Origin: Bradyrhizobium vignae
Lineage (GTDB): Bacteria > Pseudomonadota > Alphaproteobacteria > Rhizobiales > Xanthobacteraceae
Direction of reading: 5' to 3'
DNA length: 64,000 nucleotides
NCBI RefSeq assembly: GCF_004114425.1
Contig: NZ_RDQF01000020.1
Coordinates: 62,001-126,000 of the forward strand
Shown: in pieces, positions 14,945 through 24,263 of the stretch
Position numbering within the stretch: the first letter of the stretch is position 1
How the letters are laid out: the number at the start of each line of letters is the position of its first letter
Program-made: the position numbers and the translations under genes
Notes under the pieces: model-generated
Told to the model about the DNA's origin: nothing
Databases searched by the model: none
Seen by the model: the letters and a program-made list of their open reading frames with translations, nothing else

Positions 14945-16648
14945 ATGGCAAGCGTCAGTCTCAACCGCAAACGAGCGAAACTCAAGCAGGTTCTCGGAAT
15001 CCGGGCGCGGCTCGCGTTGCTCGCGGTGATTCTTGTGGCGCCCTTGATGCTCGAGCGCATCCGTTCGCTCGAAAACACGCGCGCGCGGCAGATCGCGCAA
15101 GCTGCGGCCGAATTCACCACGGTGGCAAGGCACAGCGCCGATGCGCAGCGTGAGGTGATCTCGTCGGTCGAGACCATCCTGAAATCGGAAGCCTTCATCC
15201 GTGCCTCCGCCGGCGGCATCAGCAAGAGCTGCGACGTGCTGCGCGCTAGTCTGCCGTCGAACCTTCCCTGGATCCGCACGCTTCTGATCGCCGGCCAGGA
15301 CGGGCGCATCCAATGCGCCACCAACAACATGTATGTCGGCCTCGATCTCAGTGACCGGCCGTACTTCCAGCAGGCACAGGAAACCGGCGGCTTCATACTG
15401 AGCGACTTCATCATGTCGCGGCCGGTGCCGTCACCGACGGTCATGGCGGTTTATCCGGTCTCCGCCTTCAGCGGGGTACCTGATGCCGTCGTGCTCGCCA
15501 CCGTCAATCTCGACTGGATGTCGAAGGTCATGAGCAATCTGGGCGGTCGTGCCGGCATCACCGCGGTGCTGGTCGACAGCGCGGGCACCGTGCTGGCGGC
15601 TCCGGCCGATCAGCACAGCGCAGTCGGCCGTCCGCTCGACAACATGCCGCTGATGTCCGCGATCGCCGACAAGGCGCTGCGGTCCGACCAGGACGAGGGT
15701 TCACTGTCTTTCCTCGCCGCCGACGGCTCCCGCCGTGCGGTCAGCTTTATCCGCATCGCCGGAACCAATGCCCGCCTGATCGCCAGCATCGACGAAGACA
15801 AAGTGTCCGCAGCGGTCAGCCGCGACATCCGCACCGCGTATCTGCAGCTCGCTTTCGTCCTCATGTTCGTCCTGCTCGGCGCGCTGATCGCCGCCGAGAA
15901 ACTGGTGATCAAGCCGATCGAGATGCTCGCCGACATGGCGAAGCGTCTCGGCGAGGGCGACCTGTCGGCCCGTGCGGCACGCAGTCGGCTGCCGGCCGAG
16001 TTCGTGCCTCTCGCCCGCGCGTTCAACGCGATGGCCGCCCAGCTCAGTCAGCGCGAGCGCGAGCTGATCGCGAGCAACGACCGCCTGACGGTGATGGCCT
16101 CGATCGACATGCTGTCGGGGCTTGCCAATCGCCGCGGCTTCCAGGGCCGACTCGATTTCGAGTGGATGCGCGCGCAGCAGTACGGCAGCGACCTCGCGCT
16201 CCTGATGATCGACGTCGATCATTTCAAGCTGTTCAACGATACCTACGGCCATCTCGAAGGCGATTCCTGCCTGACGCGGCTCGGCGAACAGCTGTCCGGC
16301 ATTGCCGCCGACACGATGGGGTTTGCGGCGCGCTATGGCGGCGAGGAATTCTGCCTGCTGCTGCCGAACACCGACGTGACGCGCGCCGTTGAGATCGGCG
16401 AGCAGGTGCGCGCGGCCGTGCTGAAACTCTGCCTGCCGCACATCACCTCGAACCACATGATCGTCACGGTCTCGATCGGCGTTGCCGCGACAAAGCCGAA
16501 TGAGACCCTGCGTCCCGGCGACCTGATCGAAGCCGCCGACGCCGCGCTCTACGCCGCCAAGCATCGCGGCCGCAACAACGTCGTCGAGCACGGCGTGCAG
16601 GCGATCGAGATCGGCCCGACTGAGATGATGCTGGCGGCTAACGCCTAA
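14945..16648 (+). CDS. Membrane diguanylate cyclase with extracytoplasmic sensor, HAMP and GGDEF domains
   Basis: About 567 residues. A first membrane segment (about 22-37) is followed by a dCache-like periplasmic sensor with motifs such as SDRPYFQQA and GGFILSDF. A second membrane segment (LAFVLMFVLLGALIAAEKLVI) leads into a HAMP region with EMLADMAKRLGEGDLSARA. The C-terminal GGDEF domain has MLSGLANRRGF, LMIDVDHFKLFNDTYGH and the active-site motif YGGEEF, so it should make cyclic-di-GMP from GTP. The RxxD inhibitory site expected before YGGEEF is missing, so product inhibition is unlikely. ATG 14945 is preferred over the in-frame GTG 14933. Its stop overlaps that of the convergent cyclase gene by 4 bp. 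Confidence 0.9.
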   Translation: MASVSLNRKRAKLKQVLGIRARLALLAVILVAPLMLERIRSLENTRARQIAQAAAEFTTVARHSADAQREVISSVETILKSEAFIRASAGGISKSCDVLRASLPSNLPWIRTLLIAGQDGRIQCATNNMYVGLDLSDRPYFQQAQETGGFILSDFIMSRPVPSPTVMAVYPVSAFSGVPDAVVLATVNLDWMSKVMSNLGGRAGITAVLVDSAGTVLAAPADQHSAVGRPLDNMPLMSAIADKALRSDQDEGSLSFLAADGSRRAVSFIRIAGTNARLIASIDEDKVSAAVSRDIRTAYLQLAFVLMFVLLGALIAAEKLVIKPIEMLADMAKRLGEGDLSARAARSRLPAEFVPLARAFNAMAAQLSQRERELIASNDRLTVMASIDMLSGLANRRGFQGRLDFEWMRAQQYGSDLALLMIDVDHFKLFNDTYGHLEGDSCLTRLGEQLSGIAADTMGFAARYGGEEFCLLLPNTDVTRAVEIGEQVRAAVLKLCLPHITSNHMIVTVSIGVAATKPNETLRPGDLIEAADAALYAAKHRGRNNVVEHGVQAIEIGPTEMMLAANA

Positions 16649-17700
16649 CCCGCAGCCCCGGCCCGCTCGAGCTCGATCTCGGTCACCACGCGATTGCGGC
16701 CGCCGCCCTTGGCGAGATAGAGCGCGCGGTCGCAACGCTCGATCAGATCGGTAATCGCCTCGCCCGCTCGGTACTGCGCCACGCCGATCGACACGCTGAT
16801 GTTGGGCAGGGTCTCGCCGGACGAGCGGCGCGTGATCGTACATTCGGCGATCGCGCGCCTGATGCGTTCGGCGATCCCGGTGCAAGTGGCGAGATCGGCG
16901 TCCGGCAGCACCGCGATCAGCTCCTCGCCGCCATAGCGGGCCGGCAGATCCTGCGCGCGAACCTTTTCGCGCAGCACCTTGGCCATCAGGCGCAGCACCT
17001 GGTCGCCGACGCCGTGGCCGAAATTGTCGTTGAAGGACTTGAAGTGGTCGATGTCGAGCAAGAGCACGCTGAGCGGCTCGCCCCATTCCGCAGTCGCCTG
17101 CGCCTTGCGCAGGAACTCATCGAGCGCCCGCCGGTTCGCCAGGCCCGTCAACATGTCGGTCCGGGCGCGCTGCTCGGACCTCGACAGCGAATCGCGGATC
17201 ACGTCGAGCTCGCGGGTCTTTTCCGCGAAGCCTGCCTCCAGCCGTGTCGCCCTTGTGGCGGCCCGCGCCAGCTCGTTCATGAGCTGGGCGACCAGCAGTT
17301 TTGGATCGACGCCGGCCCTGCCCTGGTCGGCCACCTGGCTGATGACTTGCATCTGCGAATGATTGTCGGCGATCGCAGTCGCCAGAAACTCCTTCGCGGC
17401 CCCCATGAGTGCCTGCAGCCGCTCGGAGGTCTCGACCGCGACGGTACCCACCTGGGGCGCGACATAGGTCTCGAACAGACCCTGATTGGTTCGGGCGTCA
17501 AAGGGACGATTGTGGTCGATCAGGAAATCGACGGCGTTGCGAAGATCGTCTTGGGTGCCGGCGAAATACTGGAACCAGACGGCAAAATTGGCGGGGGTCG
17601 GTGCAATCCGCTGTTCGGCCATGCTCCGCATCGCCCGCCCGGCGACGGACGCGGCATAGTCGTAATCGGGATCGTCGAAGCTGGAATCCATCGCGTTCAT
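16645..17700 (-). CDS. Cytoplasmic diguanylate cyclase (GGEEL)
   Basis: A 351-residue soluble protein. The N-terminal 160 residues are helical with no membrane segment. A coiled-coil linker (ATRLEAGFAEKTRELDVIRDSL region) follows, then a GGDEF domain with MLTGLANRRAL, LLLDIDHFKSFNDNFGH and active-site YGGEEL. The inhibitory RAQD site precedes the active site at the right distance, so it should be product-inhibited, unlike its convergent neighbour. The final F of GGEEF is L here, a tolerated change in many cyclases. ATG 17700 or 17691 may be the start. Confidence 0.88.
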   Translation of the reverse strand: MNAMDSSFDDPDYDYAASVAGRAMRSMAEQRIAPTPANFAVWFQYFAGTQDDLRNAVDFLIDHNRPFDARTNQGLFETYVAPQVGTVAVETSERLQALMGAAKEFLATAIADNHSQMQVISQVADQGRAGVDPKLLVAQLMNELARAATRATRLEAGFAEKTRELDVIRDSLSRSEQRARTDMLTGLANRRALDEFLRKAQATAEWGEPLSVLLLDIDHFKSFNDNFGHGVGDQVLRLMAKVLREKVRAQDLPARYGGEELIAVLPDADLATCTGIAERIRRAIAECTITRRSSGETLPNISVSIGVAQYRAGEAITDLIERCDRALYLAKGGGRNRVVTEIELERAGAAG

Positions 17701-17881
17701 GCGGCCTTGTCGGGCCGCAAATTGGCATCGACCCCTTAATCACACCCCAACGCCAGCCCTCGTAGTTATGCGGAGGCGTGGTCAAAGTTTCAAAACGCGG
17801 CAACCCATTGACCCCCTGAGGCCTTCTATGGCCTAGTCCGCCGTCTTTAGACGGCCGAACCCAAGAAAACCCAACGATTCC

Positions 17882-20506
17882 ATGACCTCCGAACGCTATA
17901 ACGCCCGCGACGCCGAACCGCGCTGGCAAGCTACCTGGGACCAGCAGGCGATCTTCGTCTCGAAGAACGACGACCCGCGGCCGAAATATTATGTGCTCGA
18001 GATGTTCCCCTACCCGTCCGGGCGCATCCATATCGGCCATGTCCGGAACTACACGCTCGGCGACGTACTGGCCCGCTTCATGCGCGCCAAGGGGTTCAAC
18101 GTGCTGCATCCGATGGGGTGGGACGCGTTCGGCCTGCCGGCCGAGAATGCCGCCATCGAGCGCAAGGTCGCGCCGAAGGCCTGGACCTACGACAATATCG
18201 CCGCGATGAAGAAGCAGCTCCGCTCGATCGGGCTGTCGCTGGACTGGTCCAGGGAGATCGCGACCTGCGATCCCTCCTATTACAAGCACCAGCAGAAGAT
18301 GTTTCTGGACTTCCTGCGCGCCGGTCTCGCCGAGCGCGAGAAGCGGAAGGTGAACTGGGACCCCGTCGACATGACCGTGCTCGCCAACGAGCAGGTGATC
18401 GACGGCCGCGGCTGGCGTTCGGGTGCTGTGGTCGAACAGCGCGAGATGAACCAGTGGGTCTTCAAGATCACGAAGTACTCGCAGGAGCTGCTGTCCGCGC
18501 TGGACGGGCTGGAACGCTGGCCCGACAAGGTGCGGCTGATGCAGCGCAACTGGATCGGCAGATCGGAAGGCCTCTTGATCCGCTTCGCGCTGGATGCGGC
18601 GACGACGCCGGCCGGCGAGAGCGAGCTGAAGATCTTCACGACGCGCCCGGACACGCTGTTCGGTGCGAAGTTCATGGCGATCTCGGCGGATCATCCGCTG
18701 GCACAGGCCGCTAGCGCGAAGAACCCGAAACTTGCGGAGTTCATCGCCGAGATCAAGAAGATCGGCACTGCCCAGGAGATCATCGACACCGCGGAGAAGC
18801 AGGGTTTCGACACCGGCATCCGCGCGGTGCACCCGTTCGACCCGACCTGGAAGCTGCCGGTCTATGTCGCGAATTTCGTGCTGATGGAATACGGCACCGG
18901 CGCGATCTTCGGCTGCCCGGCGCACGATCAGCGCGACCTCGACTTCGTCAACAAGTACAATCTCGGCAACACGCCGGTCGTGTGCCCCGAAGGCCAGGAT
19001 CCCAAGTCCTTCGTCATCACCGACACCGCCTATGACGGTGACGGCCGCATGATCAATTCGCGCTTCCTCGACGGCATGACCATCGATCAGGCCAAGGAAG
19101 AGGTGGCGAAGCGCCTCGAGAGCGAGCTGCGCGGCAATGCGCCGGTCGGCGAACGTCAGGTGAATTTCCGCCTGCGCGACTGGGGCATTTCGCGCCAGCG
19201 CTATTGGGGCTGCCCGATTCCCGTCATTCACTGTCCGAAGTGCGATGTGGTGCCGGTGCCGGATGCCGATTTGCCGGTGAAGCTGCCGGAGGATGCGACC
19301 TTCGACAGGCCGGGCAACGCGCTCGATCATCATCCAAACTGGAAGCACGTCGCCTGCCCCAAATGCGGCGGCAAAGCGCAGCGTGAGACCGACACCATGG
19401 ACACGTTCGTGGATTCGTCGTGGTACTTCGCGCGCTTCACCGATCCCTGGAATGAGGCCGCGCCGACGACGCCTGCGGTCGCCAACCGGATGCTGCCGGT
19501 CGATCAGTATATCGGCGGCGTCGAGCACGCGATCCTGCATCTGCTCTACAGCCGCTTCTTCACCCGCGCGATGAAGGCGACCGGACATATTGCGCTGGAC
19601 GAGCCGTTCGCCGGCATGTTCACGCAAGGCATGGTGGTGCACGAGACCTACCAGAAGGCCGACGGCACCTACGTGCAGCCGGCCGAGGTGAAGGTCGAGG
19701 TCGGCGGCAACGGACGCCGCGCAACGTTGCTCACCACAGGCGAAGACATCCAGATCGGCCCGATCGAGAAGATGTCGAAGTCGAAGAAGAACACGGTCGA
19801 TCCTGATGACATCATCGAGACCTACGGCGCCGACGTCGCGCGCTGGTTCATGCTGTCGGACTCCCCGCCCGACCGTGACGTGATCTGGAGCGACGAGCGC
19901 GTCCAGGGCGCCTCGCGTTTCGTGCAGCGGCTGTGGCGGCTGGTCAACGATTCCATCGAAGTCGGCAAGAGTGCGCCGGCAGCCCGGCCGGCCAGCTTTG
20001 GCCCGGACGCCACTGCCCTGCGCAAGGCCGCCCACGGCGCGCTGGACAAGGTCACCACCGGTATCGAGCGGCTGCACTTCAATGTCTGCCTCGCCCATAT
20101 CCGCGAATTCACCAATGCGTTCTCGGAGGTGCTCCAGCGCCCCGGCCAGCCCCCGGCCGATCTCGCCTGGGCGATCCGGGAAGCAAGCCAGATTCTGGTC
20201 CAGCTGTTCTCGCCGATGATGCCGCATCTGGCCGAAGAGTGCTGGCAGATTCTTGGACACGAGGGACTGGTTTCGGAGGCCGATTGGCCCCAAATCGAAC
20301 GCGATTTGCTGGTTGAAGACAGCGTGACCCTGGTGGTCCAGGTCAACGGCAAGAAGCGGGGTGAGGTCACAGTTGCAACAGCGGCCCAGAATCCGGAAAT
20401 CGAGGCTGCCGTTTTGGCCCTCGATGCGGTAAAGCTGGCCCTGGATGGCAAGCCCGTCCGCAAGGTGATCATCGTTCCCAAGAGGATCGTCAATGTTGTC
20501 GGCTAG
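17882..20506 (+). CDS. leuS: Leucyl-tRNA synthetase
   Basis: An 874-residue class Ia synthetase that charges tRNA-Leu. The Rossmann domain has PYPSGRIHIGHVRNY, with the HIGH motif at residues 50-53. The CP1 editing domain in the middle contains the TTRPDTLFG threonine-rich stretch and an acidic VEYGTG-type site (LMEYGTGAIFGCPAHDQRD). KMSKS is intact at about 630-634 (KMSKSKKN), and the anticodon-binding helical bundle completes the protein. Length is standard. lptE overlaps its 3' end by 14 bp, and holA follows, giving a leuS-lptE-holA run typical of alphaproteobacteria. Confidence 0.97.
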   Translation: MTSERYNARDAEPRWQATWDQQAIFVSKNDDPRPKYYVLEMFPYPSGRIHIGHVRNYTLGDVLARFMRAKGFNVLHPMGWDAFGLPAENAAIERKVAPKAWTYDNIAAMKKQLRSIGLSLDWSREIATCDPSYYKHQQKMFLDFLRAGLAEREKRKVNWDPVDMTVLANEQVIDGRGWRSGAVVEQREMNQWVFKITKYSQELLSALDGLERWPDKVRLMQRNWIGRSEGLLIRFALDAATTPAGESELKIFTTRPDTLFGAKFMAISADHPLAQAASAKNPKLAEFIAEIKKIGTAQEIIDTAEKQGFDTGIRAVHPFDPTWKLPVYVANFVLMEYGTGAIFGCPAHDQRDLDFVNKYNLGNTPVVCPEGQDPKSFVITDTAYDGDGRMINSRFLDGMTIDQAKEEVAKRLESELRGNAPVGERQVNFRLRDWGISRQRYWGCPIPVIHCPKCDVVPVPDADLPVKLPEDATFDRPGNALDHHPNWKHVACPKCGGKAQRETDTMDTFVDSSWYFARFTDPWNEAAPTTPAVANRMLPVDQYIGGVEHAILHLLYSRFFTRAMKATGHIALDEPFAGMFTQGMVVHETYQKADGTYVQPAEVKVEVGGNGRRATLLTTGEDIQIGPIEKMSKSKKNTVDPDDIIETYGADVARWFMLSDSPPDRDVIWSDERVQGASRFVQRLWRLVNDSIEVGKSAPAARPASFGPDATALRKAAHGALDKVTTGIERLHFNVCLAHIREFTNAFSEVLQRPGQPPADLAWAIREASQILVQLFSPMMPHLAEECWQILGHEGLVSEADWPQIERDLLVEDSVTLVVQVNGKKRGEVTVATAAQNPEIEAAVLALDAVKLALDGKPVRKVIIVPKRIVNVVG

Positions 20507-21044
20507 GATCCGCATCGCAGCCCGCTTGCTGGCAGTGGCCGCGCTGGCGGCGCTGACGGCCGGCTGCTTCCAGCCGATGTATGCCGAACGCACCGACGGC
20601 ACCCCCGGCCTGCGCGAGAAGCTGATGGGGGTCGAGCTCCCGCCGATCAACAAGCCCAATGCATCCCGAGAGGCCCGCGTTGGCGTCGAAATCCGCAATG
20701 CGCTGGCCTTCAAGCTTTACGGCACGGCGACGGGCATGCCGCCGACCCACCGGCTGGACATCCGGTTCACCACCAGCCGCTCCTCGCTGATCGTCAGCGC
20801 CGCGACGGGACTGCCGACCAGCGAAAATCTCGGCATCGACGCCCAGTACAATCTGATCGAGGTTGCGACCGGCAAGTCGGTCATGACCGGCTCGACCTTC
20901 TCGCGCGTATCCTATGACATGCCGGGATCCTATCAACGCTTCTCGCGCACCCGCGCCGTGCGCGATGCCGAGGATCGCGCCGCCAACGAGATCGCCGAGA
21001 ACATCACCACCCGGCTCGCCTCGTTCTTCACCGCGGGCACCTAG
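20493..21044 (+). CDS. lptE: LPS-assembly lipoprotein LptE
   Basis: A 183-residue outer-membrane lipoprotein that plugs the LptD barrel and guides lipopolysaccharide to the cell surface. The N-terminal signal ends in the lipobox LTAGC with Cys25 as the lipidated residue, followed by FQPMYAE, the family's usual start of the mature chain. The rest is the LptE alpha/beta fold with a C-terminal helix rich in acidic and alanine residues. It begins 14 bp inside leuS, indicating translational coupling. Weak overall conservation is normal for LptE; identification rests on the lipobox and on position between leuS and holA. Confidence 0.9.
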   Translation: MLSARIRIAARLLAVAALAALTAGCFQPMYAERTDGTPGLREKLMGVELPPINKPNASREARVGVEIRNALAFKLYGTATGMPPTHRLDIRFTTSRSSLIVSAATGLPTSENLGIDAQYNLIEVATGKSVMTGSTFSRVSYDMPGSYQRFSRTRAVRDAEDRAANEIAENITTRLASFFTAGT

Positions 21045-21051
21045 TTCATTT

Positions 21052-21161
21052 CCGTCGTTCCGGGGTGTCCGAAGGGCGAACCCGGAATCCAGAGATTGTT
21101 GATCGAGATTCTCAGGCGCGCGAACGCGCCGCAGTTCGCGCTTCGCGCGCGCCGGGATGAC
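21052..21161. repeat. Composite inverted repeats between lptE and holA
   Basis: CCGTCGTTCCGGGGT pairs with ACCCGGAATCC-type arms, and GGCGCGCGAACGCGCC and CGCGCTTCGCGCGCG are further palindromes, ending in CCGGGATGAC. It fills the gap and contains an ATG (21157) that could mislead a start call for holA. Confidence 0.6.
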
Positions 21162-21171
21162 AGTTAGGGCC

Positions 21172-22200
21172 ATGGTCGCGCTGCGTGGAAAAGAGATCGA
21201 CGCTTTCCTCGCCCGCCCCGATGCGGGCCGTCCGATCATCCTGCTCTATGGTCCCGATGCCGGCCTCGTGCGCGAGCGCGCCGATGCCCTGATCGCATCG
21301 GCCGTCGACGATCCCAATGATCCGTTCTCGCTGGTCAAGCTCGACGGCGACGAGCTTGCCGCCGAGCCTTCGCGTATCGTCGACGAAGCCATGACCGTGC
21401 CGCTGTTCGGCGGCCGCCGCGCCATCCGCGTTCGCGCCGGCTCGCGCAGCTTTGCTGGCGGAATCGACACGCTGGCCGAGATGAACGTGAAGGATTGCCG
21501 CATCGTGATCGAGGCCGGCGAGCTGCGCCCGGAATCGCCGCTGCGCAAGGCTTGCGAGCGCGCCAAGACGGCGGTCGCGATCGGCTGTTATCCCGACACC
21601 GAGCGCGACCTTGCCAAGCTGATGGAGGACGAGCTCCGCATCGCGAATTTGCGCATTGCGCAGGACGCCCGCGCGGCGCTGATGTCGTTCCTCGGCGGCG
21701 ACCGCCAGGCTTCGCGCAACGAGCTGCGCAAGCTGACGCTCTACGCCCACGGCAAAGGCGAGGTCACGCTGGATGACGTGATGGCCGTTGTCGCCGACGC
21801 GTCGGAGCTGAAGCTCGACCCGATCGTCGACGGCGCCTTTGCCGGGCGACCCGACATCGTCGAGACCGAATTCGCCAAGGCCATGATCGCAGGCACCTAT
21901 CCCGGCGTGATCATCTCCGCCGCCCAGCGGCAGGCTGCGTGGCTGCACAAATCCGCGCTCGCGATCGCCGACGGTACGCCGGCCTCCGCCGTGCTCGACG
22001 GCGGCTTTCCACGCCTGCATTTTTCGCGAAAGCCCGCAGTCGAAACCGCGCTGCGCAATTTCAGCCCGGCGCGGCTCGCCGCCATCATCGAGCAGCTCGC
22101 GACTGCCGCGCTCGACACCCGCAAGCAATCGACGCTAGCCGCCGCCATCGCCCAGCGCACGCTGATGGCGATCGCCGCGAATGCGAGGCGGCGGGGTTAG
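21172..22200 (+). CDS. holA: DNA polymerase III delta subunit
   Basis: A 342-residue clamp-loader subunit that opens the beta sliding clamp. Family features are the N-terminal YGPDAGLVRERADALI (the relic P-loop region of delta), FSLVKLDGDELA, VPLFGGRRAIRVR, and the C-terminal collar domain with KLTLYAHGKGEVTLDDV. I place the start at ATG 21172 (MVALRGKEIDAFL) because the in-frame ATG at 21157 lies within the intergenic repeat. It is probably the last gene of the leuS-lptE-holA run; a dispersed inverted repeat separates it from the convergent parB. Confidence 0.92.
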   Translation: MVALRGKEIDAFLARPDAGRPIILLYGPDAGLVRERADALIASAVDDPNDPFSLVKLDGDELAAEPSRIVDEAMTVPLFGGRRAIRVRAGSRSFAGGIDTLAEMNVKDCRIVIEAGELRPESPLRKACERAKTAVAIGCYPDTERDLAKLMEDELRIANLRIAQDARAALMSFLGGDRQASRNELRKLTLYAHGKGEVTLDDVMAVVADASELKLDPIVDGAFAGRPDIVETEFAKAMIAGTYPGVIISAAQRQAAWLHKSALAIADGTPASAVLDGGFPRLHFSRKPAVETALRNFSPARLAAIIEQLATAALDTRKQSTLAAAIAQRTLMAIAANARRRG

Positions 22201-22218
22201 GCCTCCGATCGCTCGCCA

Positions 22219-22306
22219 CGTCATTGCGAGCGAAGCGAAGCAATCCAGAGTCCGTCCGCGGAACGATTCTGGATTGCTTCGTCGCTGGCGCTCCTTCGCA
22301 ATGACG
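22219..22306. repeat. Dispersed inverted repeat (CGTCATTGCGAG type), copy 2
   Basis: Arms CGTCATTGCGAG...GAAGCAATCCAGAGTC and GATTCTGGATTGCTTC...TCGCAATGACG are inverted copies. It lies between convergent holA and parB and could terminate both. Confidence 0.8.
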
Positions 22307-22334
22307 CGAGGAGAAACTGGGGTCGAAAAAGGCG

Positions 22335-23222
22335 CTACAGCGCGCCCTTCGCCAGCCGCTTCATCACCTCATCGAGCTGATCGAGGTTGCGGTAGTTGAT
22401 CTGCACTGAGCCGCCGGGATCGCGGTGATTGACCGTGACCTTGAGACCCAGCGCATCGCTGACGCGCTTTTCGAGATCGATCGTATCGGGGTCTTTTTGC
22501 TTGCCCCCGGTGGCGCGTGCCTTCTGCGGCTTGCGCTCCGGCACGCCTTCCTCGTGCGCGAGCGCCTCGGCCTGACGGACGTTGAGGCCTTCCTCGACGA
22601 TGCGCTTGGCGGCGGCGAGCGGATCGGGAACGCCGATCAGCGCGCGGGCGTGGCCCGCCGTCAATTCACCGGTCGCGATGAAGGCCTGCACCTCGGCCGG
22701 CAGCTTCGTCAGCCGCATCATGTTGGCGACGTGGCTGCGGCTCTTGCCGACGACTCTTGCGATGTCGTCCTGGCTGCGTTTGAACTCGTTGGCGAGCGCG
22801 TAATAGCCCTGCGCCTCTTCCATCGGGTTGAGGTCTTCGCGCTGCACGTTCTCGACGATGGCGAACTCCAGGGCATCGCTGTCGCTGATGTCGACCGGCA
22901 CGATCGGCACTTCGTGCAGGCCGGCCATCTGCGAGGCGCGCCAGCGCCGTTCGCCGGCGATGATCTCGTAGCGGTCATGCGCGCCCTTCACCGGACGCAC
23001 CACGATCGGCTGGATCACGCCATGCTGCTTGATGGAGTCAGAGAGCTCCTTCAGCTCCGCGTCGGAAAAGGTGCGGCGCGGATTGCGCGGATTGGCCTTG
23101 ATGAATTCGATCGGCACCTTGCGCTGCGCGCGCGGACGATCGACATGCTGAGCCTCGCCGCCGACATCACCGATCAGACTTGCAAGACCCCGGCCCAGTC
23201 GCGAACGCGCTTCGTCGGCCAT
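22335..23222 (-). CDS. parB: Chromosome partitioning protein ParB
   Basis: A 295-residue centromere-binding CTPase. The N-terminal LGRGLASLIGD segment is typical for the ParA contact. The ParB/Srx domain carries NPRNPRRTFSDAELKELSDSI and the CTP-binding AGERRWRA and ENVQREDLNP motifs. The helix-turn-helix (QDDIARVVGKSRSHVANMMRL) reads parS, and a C-terminal dimer domain follows. It should load at the parS sites in and beside rsmG, mnmG and mnmE, 2-5 kb away, and slide as a clamp. ATG 23222 has a GGGAG ribosome-binding site 8 bp upstream; an in-frame ATG at 23243 lacks one. Confidence 0.96.
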   Translation of the reverse strand: MADEARSRLGRGLASLIGDVGGEAQHVDRPRAQRKVPIEFIKANPRNPRRTFSDAELKELSDSIKQHGVIQPIVVRPVKGAHDRYEIIAGERRWRASQMAGLHEVPIVPVDISDSDALEFAIVENVQREDLNPMEEAQGYYALANEFKRSQDDIARVVGKSRSHVANMMRLTKLPAEVQAFIATGELTAGHARALIGVPDPLAAAKRIVEEGLNVRQAEALAHEEGVPERKPQKARATGGKQKDPDTIDLEKRVSDALGLKVTVNHRDPGGSVQINYRNLDQLDEVMKRLAKGAL

Positions 23223-23273
23223 CGCCAGCTCCCTTGGATTCACGGTGCAGCACTCCAGAACTGAATTTCAAAT

Positions 23274-23365
23274 CGCAGGGTGGGCAAAGCGAAGCGTGCC
23301 CACCAGTTGTTTATGTGCGGAAGATGGTGGGCACGGCGAAGACGCCTTTGCTCACCCTACGGCAC
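23274..23365. repeat. Inverted repeat between parA and parB
   Basis: GGGTGGGCAAAGCG...GTGCCCACC and GGTGGGCACGGCG...CTCACCC form nested inverted arms about 90 bp long. It is a different dispersed-repeat family (GGTGGGCA type) and interrupts what would otherwise be a tight parA-parB operon. Confidence 0.65.
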
Positions 23366-23367
23366 CA

Positions 23368-24234
23368 CTAATGCGTCGTGCGCAGCTCGCGCTCGCGCTG
23401 GATTACTTCGGTGGCGAGACGCAGGTAAGCTTCGCTGCCGACGCATTTGAGATCGTAGACCAGCACCGGCTTGCCGTAGGACGGCGCCTCGGAGATGCGC
23501 ACGTTGCGCGGGATCATGGTCTTGTAGACCTTCTCGCCCATGAACTGGCGGACGTCGGCGACGACCTGGTTCGAGAGATTGTTGCGCGAGTCGAACATGG
23601 TCAGCACGATGCCGTGGATCGACAGATTCGGATTGAGCGTCGAGCGCACCTGCTCCACCGTCTGCAAGAGTTGCGACAGACCTTCGAGTGCGAAGAACTC
23701 GCATTGCAGCGGCACCAGGATCGCGTCCGACGCCGCCATCGCGTTCACCGTGAGCAGGTTGAGCGAGGGTGGGCAGTCGATCAGCACATAGGTGTAGTCG
23801 GCGTCCGGCGAGACGTTGTTGTTGAGCGCGGCGATGGCATCGCGCAGCTTGAAGGCGCGGCCCGGCGTGGTGCCGAGCTCGAGTTCGAGACCGGAGAGGT
23901 CCATGGTCGACGGCGCGATGTGCAGCCGCGGCACCGCGGTCGAGACCACCGCTTCACGCAAGGCCGCTTCCCCGACCAGCACGTCATAGGTCGAGCAGGA
24001 GCGGTTGCGGCGATCGATGCCGAGGCCGGTCGAAGCGTTGCCCTGCGGATCGAGATCGACGATCAGGACGCGCTCGCCGATCGCAGCGAGCGCCGTGCCG
24101 AGATTGATCGCTGTGGTTGTTTTTCCTACGCCACCCTTCTGATTCGCCAGCGCGAGAATGCGCGGGTGACCGTGCGGGACCTCATTGGTCTCCTGGGCGG
24201 CCGGTTCTGGCTGCGGCTCGTCAATCACGCTCAT
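23368..24234 (-). CDS. parA: Chromosome partitioning ATPase ParA
   Basis: A 288-residue deviant-Walker ATPase that drives ParB-parS complexes apart by a DNA-bound gradient. Motifs are the deviant Walker A KGGVGKTTTAINLG (about 33-46), switch I VLIVDLDPQGNASTGLG, Walker B YVLIDCPPSLNLLT and the DNA-binding basic region near IPRNVRISEAPSYGKPV. ATG 24234 (MSVIDEPQPEP) gives the usual short N-terminal tail; longer reading would run into the rsmG end. parB lies 145 bp downstream across a repeat. Confidence 0.96.
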   Translation of the reverse strand: MSVIDEPQPEPAAQETNEVPHGHPRILALANQKGGVGKTTTAINLGTALAAIGERVLIVDLDPQGNASTGLGIDRRNRSCSTYDVLVGEAALREAVVSTAVPRLHIAPSTMDLSGLELELGTTPGRAFKLRDAIAALNNNVSPDADYTYVLIDCPPSLNLLTVNAMAASDAILVPLQCEFFALEGLSQLLQTVEQVRSTLNPNLSIHGIVLTMFDSRNNLSNQVVADVRQFMGEKVYKTMIPRNVRISEAPSYGKPVLVYDLKCVGSEAYLRLATEVIQRERELRTTH

Positions 24235-24263
24235 CGCAATTCCCCACTCAACCCCTGAACGCC

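Noticed and set aside
17498..20713. A 1071-codon open frame on the minus strand
   Set aside because: It lies opposite leuS and runs through the plus-strand gene in a shadow frame. Its translation is Arg/His/Asp-rich and has no family motif.
21157..21171. ATG at 21157 as the holA start
   Set aside because: It is part of the intergenic inverted repeat; ATG 21172 gives the family N-terminus.
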